Shown here one piece after another: positions 16,937 through 24,252 of a stretch of DNA of 32,438 nt. This DNA comes from PALSA-505 sp036502085 (GTDB lineage Bacteria > Actinomycetota > Actinomycetes > Streptosporangiales > Streptosporangiaceae). The notes beneath the pieces were generated by a model that saw only the letters and a list, made by a program, of their open reading frames with translations, searched no databases and was not told the DNA's origin. The stretch spans positions 1 through 32,438 of the forward strand of contig DASXZD010000037.1 of NCBI GenBank assembly GCA_036502085.1, written 5' to 3'. Numbering within the stretch: the stretch's first letter is position 1; every line of letters begins with the position of its first letter. Both the position numbers and the translations under genes were made by a program.

Positions 16937-17896
16937 TCATGCGGCCTCACTGATCCGTTCGGTTGCCCGCAGCCGCGCCGAGGACGCGCGCGGGTTTGAT
17001 GCGACCTCTTCGTCGGTTGGCCGCAGCGCGCCCCGGACGACGGGGCGGAACCGCGGGCGGTGGGACGGTAGTGACTGGGGCAGCCCGCGGGGGGTGGTGT
17101 CGGATGCCCGCTGTGCGAAGGCATGCTTGACGATCCGGTCCTCAAGCGAGTGATACGCGAGGACCACGATCCGGCCGCCCGGCGTCAGCGCGTCCAGGGC
17201 CATCGGCAGCGCCAGGCTGAGCGCCTCGAGCTCCCCGTTCACCTCGATGCGGAGCGCCTGGAAGGTGCGCTTGGCCGGGTTGCCGCCGGTCCGCCTGGCC
17301 GCGGCGGGAATCGAGGCGGTGATGATCTCGCTCAGCCGCCCGGTGGACGTGAGCGGGGCCTGAGCGCGCTCGCGGACTAGTGCCCGGGCGATCCTGACCG
17401 CGAAGCGCTCCTCGCCGAACTCGCGCAGCACGGCCGCCAGTCGCTCGGCCGGGTAGGTGTTGACCACCTCGGCCGCGGTCAGCTCCCTGGTGCGGTCCAT
17501 CCGCATGTCGAGCGGCGCGTCATAGGAGTAGGCGAAGCCGCGCTGCCGCTCGTCCAGCTGGGGCGAGGAGACGCCCAGGTCGAACAGGACGCCGTGCACG
17601 CGCGGGTGTCCCGCCAGCGCCAGGATCCCGGCGATCTCGTCGTACCTGGCGTGCACCAGGGTGACCCGCGCGGCATACGGGCGCAGCAGCTGCCGGGATT
17701 CCTCGATCGCGCTGCTGTCCATGTCGATGCCGATCAGCGCCAGGTCCGGATGAGCGTCCAGCAGCATCCGCGCGTGCCCGGCGCGGCCGAGGGTCGCGTC
17801 GAGCAGGACCGCGCCGCCGCGCTCCAGCGCCGGGGCGAGGAGGGCGGACACCTGGTCCGCCATGACCGGAACGTGACCGGCTGATGTCGATGTCAT
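16937..17896 (-). CDS. rsmH: 16S rRNA (cytosine(1402)-N4)-methyltransferase RsmH (MraW)
   Basis: 319 aa. Methylates C1402 of 16S rRNA at the ribosomal P site. Starts with the family pattern GHVPVMADQV, then the SAM loop LLDATLGRAGHA (family form DxTxGxGGH; here the second Gly is Arg-Ala), FDLGVSSPQLDERQRGFAYS, and AKRTFQALRIEVNGEL near the C-terminus. ATG at 17896 is preceded by GGGAGGGGG about 5 nt upstream. A longer open frame to 18112 crosses repeat DNA and has no support. It lies 288 bp after the mraZ stop, a wide gap that probably carries RNA-level control. Confidence 0.97.
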   Translation of the reverse strand: MTSTSAGHVPVMADQVSALLAPALERGGAVLLDATLGRAGHARMLLDAHPDLALIGIDMDSSAIEESRQLLRPYAARVTLVHARYDEIAGILALAGHPRVHGVLFDLGVSSPQLDERQRGFAYSYDAPLDMRMDRTRELTAAEVVNTYPAERLAAVLREFGEERFAVRIARALVRERAQAPLTSTGRLSEIITASIPAAARRTGGNPAKRTFQALRIEVNGELEALSLALPMALDALTPGGRIVVLAYHSLEDRIVKHAFAQRASDTTPRGLPQSLPSHRPRFRPVVRGALRPTDEEVASNPRASSARLRATERISEAA

Positions 17897-17942
17897 CGGA
17901 CCCCCTCCCGCGTCCGCCGCCTCTTGCCTCTCGTCACGCGGT

Positions 17943-17985
17943 TCTGTCGCGTTGCCGGCTCTGTCGCGTTGCCGGCTCTGTCGCG
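17943..17985 (-). repeat. 17-bp tandem repeat, 2.5 copies, in the mraZ-rsmH spacer
   Basis: On the plus strand TCTGTCGCGTTGCCGGC is repeated at 17943-17959 and 17960-17976, with a half copy (TCTGTCGCG) to 17985. It lies about 50-90 nt before the rsmH start in untranslated DNA. Confidence 0.9.
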
Positions 17986-18117
17986 CGGGCGGCATGTGCC
18001 GCCGGGGCGCAGGCCAGGTCTCCGTCCGCATCGCGCCTGTCGCCGCTGCCGCCTGGCGCCGGGGAAGGGACGCCAGCCGGGCTGGACGCGGGCAGAGACC
18101 AAGCCTGCGCACATGAA

Positions 18118-18182
18118 AACTTTTTCAAAACTTTTCTCTGAGCTGCGATAACTATCTGGATGATAGGAGTTTTGAAAAAGTT
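18118..18182 (-). ncRNA. AT-rich perfect inverted repeat after mraZ, candidate RNA element
   Basis: Two perfect 15-nt arms, AACTTTTTCAAAACT (18118-18132) and AGTTTTGAAAAAGTT (18168-18182), flank a 35-nt loop. The element starts 2 nt after the mraZ stop codon in a strongly AT-rich island, whereas the surroundings are very GC rich. It lies in the 5' region of rsmH/mraW. A structured 'mraW RNA motif' is known upstream of mraW in some actinobacteria; whether this is that motif cannot be told from memory. It could be an attenuator or a processing site between mraZ and the rest of the operon. Confidence 0.55.
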
Positions 18183-18184
18183 CT

Positions 18185-18616
18185 TCAGAGAATCCCCGGC
18201 AGCACCTCCTCGGAGGCGGCCGAGAACACGTCCTCCTGCTGGGCCAGGTAGCTCTCCCAGGCGGCCGCGTCCCAGATCTCGAGACGGGTGTTCGCGCCGA
18301 CCACGGCGCAGTCCCGCTGGAGCCCGGCGTACTCGCGCAGCGCGGGCGGAATCGTGACCCTTCCCTGCTTGTCCGGCAGCTCGTCGGACGCGCTGGCGAA
18401 GAAGACCCTGCTGTAGTCGCGTACCGCCTTGGCCGTCACCGGCGCGGTGCGCAGCGACTCGGTGATCCGGCCGAACTCTTCGAGCGGGAACACGTACAGG
18501 CAGCGCTCCTGGCCTTTCGTGATCACCAGACCCCCTGCGAGCTCTTCGCGGTACTTGGCGGGCAGGAACAGCCGGCCCTTGTCGTCGAGGCGCGGCGTGT
18601 GAGTGCCGAGGAACAT
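18185..18616 (-). CDS. mraZ: Transcriptional regulator MraZ
   Basis: 143 aa, usual length. DNA-binding protein of the AbrB/SpoVT superfamily, a repressor of the dcw operon in E. coli and a regulator in other bacteria. Two swapped-hairpin domains are visible: DDKGRLFLPAKYREEL (about residues 11-26) and DKQGRVTIPPALREY (about 82-96), each with the DxxGR..(L/I)P signature. The ATG at 18616 is preceded by a purine-rich GGAGGAGGTGGGGG about 4 nt upstream. First gene of the operon, with direct repeats of its presumed binding box in its own promoter. Followed immediately by the AT-rich inverted repeat. Confidence 0.98.
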   Translation of the reverse strand: MFLGTHTPRLDDKGRLFLPAKYREELAGGLVITKGQERCLYVFPLEEFGRITESLRTAPVTAKAVRDYSRVFFASASDELPDKQGRVTIPPALREYAGLQRDCAVVGANTRLEIWDAAAWESYLAQQEDVFSAASEEVLPGIL

Positions 18617-18690
18617 CCGGCCCCCACCTCCTCCCCGGACGACGAGCGGGAGACTGACTCACCTCGCGGCCTTACGGCGGCCCCATGACC

Positions 18691-18716
18691 CCCCACTGTA
18701 CTCCACTTTCCCCCAC
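18691..18716 (-). promoter_or_regulatory. Three MraZ-type boxes on the mraZ promoter
   Basis: In the operon sense the boxes GTGGGG, GTGGAG and GTGGGG start exactly 10 nt apart (18716-18711, 18706-18701, 18696-18691). E. coli MraZ binds TGGGN repeats with 5-nt spacers (10-bp period) and mollicute MraZ binds AAAGTGG-type repeats; both patterns are seen here (GAAAGTGGAG). Overlap with the promoter suggests autorepression. Confidence 0.7.
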
Positions 18717-18722
18717 GGTCAA
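18695..18722 (-). promoter_or_regulatory. mraZ (dcw operon) promoter
   Basis: Read leftward, TTGACC (18722-18717) and TACAGT (18700-18695) are separated by 16 nt. They fit the principal sigma factor consensus. The predicted transcription start near 18688 gives a leader of about 70 nt before mraZ. The spacer and the -10 element are covered by the MraZ-like boxes. Confidence 0.65.
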
Positions 18723-18778
18723 CGGCCAGCCACCCCCGATTGCCGTCATCTTGCGCGAGAACCCCCAGCTAGAGAGGG

Positions 18779-18794
18779 GTGGAGTGAAGTGGAG
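18779..18794 (+). promoter_or_regulatory. MraZ-like box pair, opposite orientation (proximal)
   Basis: GTGGAG at 18779-18784 and again at 18789-18794 on the plus strand, 10 nt apart; a weaker third box GTGACC follows at 18799. Same spacing and core as the mraZ promoter boxes but facing the divergent moxR side, about 60 bp upstream of the mraZ -35. Confidence 0.5.
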
Positions 18795-18903
18795 CGACGT
18801 GACCGCCGTGACGGGCACCGCACCGTAAGGAAGAAGACGGCTCAGAGTGCAGCGGCCCGGCCTGGCCGGAATCTGCCCGTCAGCGCGGCGGCATCACGCG
18901 GAA

Positions 18904-18919
18904 GTGGAGCAAAGTGGAG
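18904..18919 (+). promoter_or_regulatory. MraZ-like box pair, opposite orientation (distal)
   Basis: GTGGAG at 18904-18909 and 18914-18919 on the plus strand, again 10 nt apart, inside GAAGTGGAGCAAAGTGGAGG. It lies about 185 bp upstream of the mraZ -35 and about 400 bp upstream of the moxR start. Confidence 0.5.
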
Positions 18920-19317
18920 GGCACCGGAGGCCCGCACGGACCGGCGGCACACGGGGGCGGCAAACCGCGACCGCAAGCGGCCGCAAGCGGCGGCAAGAGG
19001 TCAAGCCGCGGACCGATGTGGTCACAGAAACACCACCTGCGACGCAGGGCGGAAACGATTTGGTCACGGGATGCCCTGGAGCGCGCATCGTTTGATTTAG
19101 TGACGCATAACGGGACAAAATTTACGGCCACTCCGGGCCACCGTCCCCCAGACCAGCACCTGCGGGAACCGATGACCTGGCTGACGTCGCGCTCATACCG
19201 CCTCAAGACGTACTGTCATATCGCACGGCAATGCGCGGCGATGACGCGACGAACCTGGTACGCGGCGAACCGGGCACTATGTACCCGGTGACGCGCGAGA
19301 ACGCGAGGAGAGGCGAA

Positions 19318-20295
19318 GTGGCGGTCGACACGGGGCAGGGTTCCCAGCGCACGCTCGCGGAACAGGCGGAGATCGCGCACCGGGCCGGAAAGGCCATCGA
19401 GTCGGTGATCGACGGCAAGGCCGAGGCGATCCGTCTCGCCCTGACCGTGCTGCTGGCCGAGGGGCACCTGCTGATCGAGGACGTGCCCGGGGTGGGCAAG
19501 ACGATGCTGGCCAAGGCCCTGGCCCGGTCCATCGACTGCTCGGTCCGGCGGGTCCAGTTCACGCCCGACCTGCTGCCGAGCGACATCACCGGAGTGAGCG
19601 CCTACAACCAGGAGATCAGGGAATTCGAGTTCAAGCCCGGCCCGGTATTCGCCAATGTGCTCGTCGGCGACGAAATCAACCGGGCGTCGCCGAAGACTCA
19701 GTCCGCGCTGCTTGAGTGCATGGAGGAACGGCAGGTCACGGTGGATGGCACCACCTACCCGCTGGAGTCCCCGTTCATGGTCATAGCCACCCAGAACCCG
19801 GTGGAGATGGAAGGCACCTATCCCCTTCCCGAGGCACAGCTCGACCGGTTCACCGCGCGCATTCCGATCGGTTATCCGTCACCCGAGGCCGAGCTCGAGA
19901 TGCTGGACACGCACGGGCTGTTCTCGCCGCTCGAGCAGCTCCAGCCCGCCGCGTCGGCCGGCGACGTGCGGGAGCTCATCGCCACGGTCCGCGGGGTGCA
20001 CGTGGCCGACTCGATCAGGCATTACGTCATCGCGCTGGTCAACGCGACCAGGACGAGCCCGGAGCTGCGGCTCGGCGCATCGCCGCGGGCCACGCTGCAC
20101 CTGCTGCGCACCAGCCGGGCATACGCGGCCCTGGAGGGCCGCGATTTTGTCATTCCGGACGACGTTCAGGCGCTGGCCGTGCCCGTGCTCGCGCACCGGC
20201 TGCTGCCGACCGCCGACGCGATCATCGAGCGGAAGCTACCCGAACGGGTGCTGACCAGGCTCGTGGAACGGGTCCCGTTGCCGCAGCGGACCTGA
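19318..20295 (+). CDS. MoxR-family AAA+ ATPase
   Basis: 325 aa. MoxR ATPases act as chaperones in the maturation or activation of partner complexes and are typically encoded beside DUF58 proteins, as here. Walker A is GVGKT (about residues 58-62) in EDVPGVGKTMLAKAL. Walker B and following residues are VGDEINRASPKTQSALLECMEERQVTV-like at about 119-145; the sensor 1 region ATQNPVEMEGTYPLPEAQLDRF is a family hallmark. GTG at 19318 is preferred because GAGGAGAGG stands 4-5 nt upstream; an in-frame ATG at 19279 lacks one. First gene of a three-gene plus-strand operon divergent from the dcw cluster. Confidence 0.95.
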   Translation: MAVDTGQGSQRTLAEQAEIAHRAGKAIESVIDGKAEAIRLALTVLLAEGHLLIEDVPGVGKTMLAKALARSIDCSVRRVQFTPDLLPSDITGVSAYNQEIREFEFKPGPVFANVLVGDEINRASPKTQSALLECMEERQVTVDGTTYPLESPFMVIATQNPVEMEGTYPLPEAQLDRFTARIPIGYPSPEAELEMLDTHGLFSPLEQLQPAASAGDVRELIATVRGVHVADSIRHYVIALVNATRTSPELRLGASPRATLHLLRTSRAYAALEGRDFVIPDDVQALAVPVLAHRLLPTADAIIERKLPERVLTRLVERVPLPQRT

Positions 20296-20322
20296 GCCGG
20301 GCCGCCGGAAGGAAGTGCGGCC

Positions 20323-21600
20323 ATGCGGTCGTTGCTCACCGGATTCACCACCCGCGGCAGATCCTTCCTCGCGGCGGGACTGGCCGCCGCGGTCTGCGGG
20401 CTTACCCTCGGCGAACGCGAGCTGGTGCGGGTGGGCGCGCTGATCTTCCTGCTGCCGCTGCTGTCCGCGCTCGCGGCCGGCCGCACCCGCTACCGGCTGG
20501 GCTGCGCACGGCAGATCGTCCCCGGGCGGGTGCCCGCGGGCCAGCCCGTCCGGATCAGCATGAAGATCGAGAACGTATCCAAGCTGCCCACCGGGCTGCT
20601 GCTGGCCGAGGACACGGTGCCTTACTCGCTCGGCAGCCGCCCCCGCTTCATCCTGGAGCGGATCGAGCGCGGCGGCAGCCGGACCGTGGACTACCAGCTC
20701 CGTTCGGACGTGCGGGGGAAGTACACGGTAGGGCCGCTCAGGCTCCGGGTCGCGGACGCGTTCGGGCTGGTGGAGCTGGGCCGCTCGTTCAGCACGACCA
20801 GCACCCTGGTGGTCTCGCCGAAGGTGCTGCCGCTGCCGGGCACCGTGATACCGGGAAGCTGGCTGGGCGACGGCGAGGGCCGGGCCCGCGCCGCGGCGGC
20901 GGCCGGCGAGGACGACATCGCCCCCCGGGCCTACCGGCAGGGTGACGAGCTGCGCCGGGTGCACTGGCGGTCTACCGCGCGCTACGGCGAGCTGATGGTG
21001 CGGCGCGAGGAGCAGCAGTGGCGCAACCACGCCGTCGTGCTGCTCGACACCCGTCGCGGCGCGCACGCCGGCACCGGGACCGCGTCCTCGTTCGAGTTCG
21101 CGGTCAGCGCCGCGGCATCGATCGGCGTGCACCTGGGGATGCACGGGTTCGACGGCCAGCTGGTCACCGATACCGGCGCCATGACCGGCGCCGGGACGTT
21201 CGAGGACGTCCTGCTCGACACGCTGGCCATGGTCAAGCCGTCCGGCCAGAAGAGCCTGACCCGCGGCATCGCGGCGATCCAGCCGGCGTCGAGCGGGCTG
21301 CTCGTGGTGATCGCCGGACAGCTCTCGGCCGACCAGGCGCGCGCCCTCGCCGCGAGCCACCACGGGACGGCCCCCGCGCTCGCACTGCTGCTCGACGTCA
21401 CGACCTGGGCCACATCCGGTGAGCCCGCCGCCGGCCAGAGCACGGCGGCCGCGGCCGCCGTGCTGACCGCGGCCGGCTGGCGGGTGGTAAGCGTGACGGC
21501 CGACACGCCGCTGGCCGGGGCCTGGCAGCGCCTGTACCAGGTGCCGGTGGCCGCGCTGACCGGCGATAGCCTGCGCTACGCCAGGGGGGCATCGCGATGA
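20323..21600 (+). CDS. DUF58 domain membrane protein
   Basis: 425 aa. Two hydrophobic helices at the N-terminus (about residues 14-28 and 36-52), then a beta-rich region, then the DUF58 signature AYRQGDELRRVHWRSTARYGELMVRR at about 204-229, followed by a VWA-like fold. DUF58 proteins are found with MoxR ATPases; biochemical function is largely unknown. ATG at 20323 with GGAAGGAAG about 8 nt upstream. It lies 27 nt after moxR, and its stop overlaps the transglutaminase start as ATGA, so the three proteins are likely made together. Confidence 0.92.
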   Translation: MRSLLTGFTTRGRSFLAAGLAAAVCGLTLGERELVRVGALIFLLPLLSALAAGRTRYRLGCARQIVPGRVPAGQPVRISMKIENVSKLPTGLLLAEDTVPYSLGSRPRFILERIERGGSRTVDYQLRSDVRGKYTVGPLRLRVADAFGLVELGRSFSTTSTLVVSPKVLPLPGTVIPGSWLGDGEGRARAAAAAGEDDIAPRAYRQGDELRRVHWRSTARYGELMVRREEQQWRNHAVVLLDTRRGAHAGTGTASSFEFAVSAAASIGVHLGMHGFDGQLVTDTGAMTGAGTFEDVLLDTLAMVKPSGQKSLTRGIAAIQPASSGLLVVIAGQLSADQARALAASHHGTAPALALLLDVTTWATSGEPAAGQSTAAAAAVLTAAGWRVVSVTADTPLAGAWQRLYQVPVAALTGDSLRYARGASR

Positions 21601-24050
21601 ATCACCGGCTCACGCTGACCGCGGCGGCCGCGGCGGTCCTGGCGTCGACGTCGCTGTTCGTCTTGATCATGGGCGGGAAGTGGTTCTGGGGCGGGATGGG
21701 AGCGGTCATCATGGTGGCCGGCGTCGGCACCGTGACCAGGCTCCGCGCCCTGCGCGGCGTGCCCCCCATCGTGTGCTTCGTCGCCGCCCTGGCCGTCCTG
21801 CTGCTGTACCTGAACCTGGTCTACGCCTCCTCGGTCTCGTTCGGCGGGGTGCTGCCGACCGCCGCCTCGCTCACGCACCTGTGGAGCCTGGTCCACAGTG
21901 CGATGCGCGACATGCAGCAGGACTCCCCGCCAGTGCCCGATCATCCCGGGATCGTCCTGCTGGCGACGGCCGGCATCGGGGCGGTCGCCGCCCTGACCGA
22001 CCTGATCGCCGTGCGGCTGCGCCGCAGCGCGCTGGCCGGCCTGCCGCTGCTGGCGCTGTTCAGCGTGCCGGTCGCGTCGGGCGCGGACAAGAACTCGGTG
22101 GAGACGGCAGCCCTGTTCTGCCTCGGCATGGTCGGCTACCTGGCCCTGCTCAGCGCCGACGGACGGGAGCGCCTGCGGCTGTGGGGCCGGCTGGTCACGC
22201 CCTGGCAGCCGGCCGCCGACGAGGCCGATGACGGGCAGGGCGCGCCGAACACCCGCGCGCTGGCGGCATCGGGACGCCGCATCGGCCTCGCCGCCGTGGC
22301 GCTCGCCCTGTTCGTCCCGCTGATCATCCCCGGCCTGAGCTCGCACAAGCTAGCGCCAGGGAACCCCGACGGCAACGGACGGGGGACGGTCGGCAGAGGC
22401 CCGGGGCAACTGCCGGATCCGCTGGTGCAGATGACCTCGGACCTGCAAGAAGGCAAGCCCAAGGAGGTGCTCAGCTACCACACCACGCTGTCGGCTACCG
22501 AGCACCCGCCGAACCTGCAGATCTACGTGCTCAACAACCTGACGGAGGACACCGGCACGCTGGCGCTGACCGGCCAGGGAGCGCAGCTGGGGCGCAGCGG
22601 CACGATGCCGTCGGCCCCTGGGCTGAAGCACCCGTCCCGCTGGGGCACGATAACCACGCAGATCACCGTCGGCGCCGGCACGACCGGCGGTCCGTCGACG
22701 CAGGCCAGTTTCCTGCCGATGCCGTATCCAGCGCGGGCCTTCGTCCCCGCCGACGGCTGGAAGGCTGACCCGGACACGCTGATGGCGTACTCCAACCAGT
22801 CCCTGTCCGGGCTGACTTACACGGTGACCAGCTCGGACGTCGACCCGAGCCAGCAGTTGCTCGCATCCTCCGGCACGGCGCCCGCGCCGAAGAGCGACAC
22901 GACCGTCCCCCGGGCTCTCGATTCCCTGCTGGGGTACGCCAGGCAGGTCACCAGGGGCGCGACGTCCGCCTACGCCAAGGCCGAAGCCCTGCAGAGCTGG
23001 TTCAGCTCCCGTGGGCACTTCAAGTACAGCTTGAACGTGCCCAGGGCCAGCGACGCGGACGCGCTGAAGAGCTTCCTGCACGACAAGACCGGCTACTGCC
23101 AGCAGTTCGCGTTCGCGATGGCCATCTTGGCCCGGCTGCTGCACATCCCGTCCCGTGTCGCGGTCGGGTTCACCGCAGGCAGCAGCATCGGCCACGGAGA
23201 CTGGCTGGTCAGGACCAGCGACGCGCACGCCTGGACCGAGCTGTACTTCGCCGGCCTGGGCTGGCTGTCGTGGGAGCCCACGCCGCCCGGCACCCAGATA
23301 GGCCAGGGCACGGCGTACGCCCCGTCCTACACCGTCCCGGCCGGAACGACCGGCCCGGGCGGCGGCGGCAGCGGCACGACTCCCGGCCTGGGGAGCACGG
23401 GTACCGGCTCCCGCGCGACCGGTCACCTGGCGCTGGGCTTGAAGCGCCAGATTCCGCCCGACGTCGGGGCCGGGCTGGGCGGATTTCACCCGGCAGTGCC
23501 CGTCCGGCACAGCGGAACGCCGCCGGTGCTGCTGATCCTGATCGCGGTGCTGCTGGCCGTGGCGCTGGTCGGGCCGCGAGTGACCCGGTCCTTCACCAGC
23601 CGGCGGCGGTGGATCACGGCCAGGGACGACGCCACCCGCGCGCACGCGGCCTGGCTTGAGCTGCTCGATGACCTGGCTGACTACGGCATCGGCCACGGGC
23701 CGGGCGAGACGCCGCGCGCCGTGGCCAGGCGGGTCACGGCGGGTCAGAAGCTGGGCCGCCCGGCCAGCGACGCCGTCCAGCGCATCGCTCAGGCCGAGGA
23801 ACGGGCGAGCTACGCCCGGGCGCCGGGATCCTCCGAGGGCCTGCCCGCCGACGTGAGCACCGTACGCCGCGCGGTATCGGACTCGGTGCGACCGGCCGCA
23901 CGCTGGCAGGCGCGGCTGTGGCCTGCCTCCGCGATCGAACGATCCCGCAAGGTGCTGTCGCACGCGTTCGATCTCTTCGGCTGGGCTGAGGTCGCCACGG
24001 CCCGGATCCGCACCCGGCTGACACGCTCGCAGGTCATCGACCAGGCCTGA
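21597..24050 (+). CDS. TgpA-like membrane transglutaminase (DUF3488 / transglutaminase / DUF4129)
   Basis: 817 aa. N-terminal region with about six membrane helices (residues 8-250, DUF3488/TgpA type), then an extracytoplasmic segment with a transglutaminase-like papain fold. The catalytic Cys501 lies in TGYCQQFAFAMAILARLLHIPSRVAVGFTAG, given only to locate the site, and His544 in SDAHAWTELYF; the third position is Glu560 in LSWEPTP. A Gly/Thr-rich linker (about 572-600), one more helix (about 640-662) and a cytoplasmic DUF4129-like tail follow. The family is predicted to act on peptide or protein substrates at the cell envelope; the substrate is unknown. ATGA overlap with the DUF58 gene. The neighbourhood of division genes suggests an envelope role, which is inference. 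Confidence 0.92.
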   Translation: MNHRLTLTAAAAAVLASTSLFVLIMGGKWFWGGMGAVIMVAGVGTVTRLRALRGVPPIVCFVAALAVLLLYLNLVYASSVSFGGVLPTAASLTHLWSLVHSAMRDMQQDSPPVPDHPGIVLLATAGIGAVAALTDLIAVRLRRSALAGLPLLALFSVPVASGADKNSVETAALFCLGMVGYLALLSADGRERLRLWGRLVTPWQPAADEADDGQGAPNTRALAASGRRIGLAAVALALFVPLIIPGLSSHKLAPGNPDGNGRGTVGRGPGQLPDPLVQMTSDLQEGKPKEVLSYHTTLSATEHPPNLQIYVLNNLTEDTGTLALTGQGAQLGRSGTMPSAPGLKHPSRWGTITTQITVGAGTTGGPSTQASFLPMPYPARAFVPADGWKADPDTLMAYSNQSLSGLTYTVTSSDVDPSQQLLASSGTAPAPKSDTTVPRALDSLLGYARQVTRGATSAYAKAEALQSWFSSRGHFKYSLNVPRASDADALKSFLHDKTGYCQQFAFAMAILARLLHIPSRVAVGFTAGSSIGHGDWLVRTSDAHAWTELYFAGLGWLSWEPTPPGTQIGQGTAYAPSYTVPAGTTGPGGGGSGTTPGLGSTGTGSRATGHLALGLKRQIPPDVGAGLGGFHPAVPVRHSGTPPVLLILIAVLLAVALVGPRVTRSFTSRRRWITARDDATRAHAAWLELLDDLADYGIGHGPGETPRAVARRVTAGQKLGRPASDAVQRIAQAEERASYARAPGSSEGLPADVSTVRRAVSDSVRPAARWQARLWPASAIERSRKVLSHAFDLFGWAEVATARIRTRLTRSQVIDQA

Positions 24051-24094
24051 GCCCCGCACCTCCCCGCCCCGGCGGAGCGGGCATCCCGTTAGCC

Positions 24095-24132
24095 GGAAGG
24101 ATTTTGGTCGCTGGAGCGACCAAAATCCTTCC
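24095..24132. terminator. Perfect 18-bp hairpin, probable bidirectional terminator
   Basis: Arms GGAAGGATTTTGGTCGCT (24095-24112) and its exact complement (24115-24132) surround 2 nt, so the tip will open to a 4-nt loop. It sits 44 nt after the transglutaminase stop and between convergent genes. There is no long T-tract, as is common in high-GC actinobacteria, but the stem itself has an ATTTT/AAAAT segment. Confidence 0.8.
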
Positions 24133-24141
24133 CCATCATGA

Positions 24142-24252
24142 CGGCGCGCGACCGAAGTGCGCGCCCTGGCGGCCTACGTCGAGGCGCTGGGCGGCCGACT
24201 GGAGATCGTCGCAGACTTCGGCAGCGAGCGCGTCCGGCTGTGGGGCGGCTAG
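24142..24252 (+). pseudogene. C-terminal remnant of an XRE/HigA-type antitoxin
   Basis: A 36-residue open segment, bounded by an in-frame stop at 24139-24141 and TAG at 24250-24252, reads ...YVEALGGRLEIVADFGSERV..., the usual C-terminal tail of HigA-like XRE antitoxins (family pattern RxYVEALGGxLExVADFGDxR). No helix-turn-helix part, start codon or ribosome site remains, and no toxin gene is adjacent. It begins 9 nt after the hairpin and overlaps the DUF3040 stop codon on the other strand. Recognition is from memory of the family; the fragment is short. Confidence 0.6.

Larger units (their letters stand above)
18723..19317. other. Divergent intergenic region between mraZ and moxR
   Basis: About 595 bp with no gene that I can support; the open frames here lack family similarity, ribosome sites or good boundaries. 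It holds the two plus-strand MraZ-like box pairs, a CCGCAAGCGG doublet at about 18968-18988, and a less GC-rich patch at about 19087-19130. TACTGT at 19211-19216 could be a -10 for moxR, but no convincing -35 is placed 16-18 nt upstream. Confidence 0.6.

Noticed and set aside
17897..18112. Upstream extension of rsmH to 18112
   Set aside because: It would translate the 17-bp tandem repeat; ATG 17896 has an excellent ribosome site and the family N-terminus.
18603..19100. Plus-strand gene in the mraZ-moxR gap
   Set aside because: Starts inside mraZ, crosses its promoter and operator boxes, has no ribosome site, and its composition is that of random high-GC sequence.
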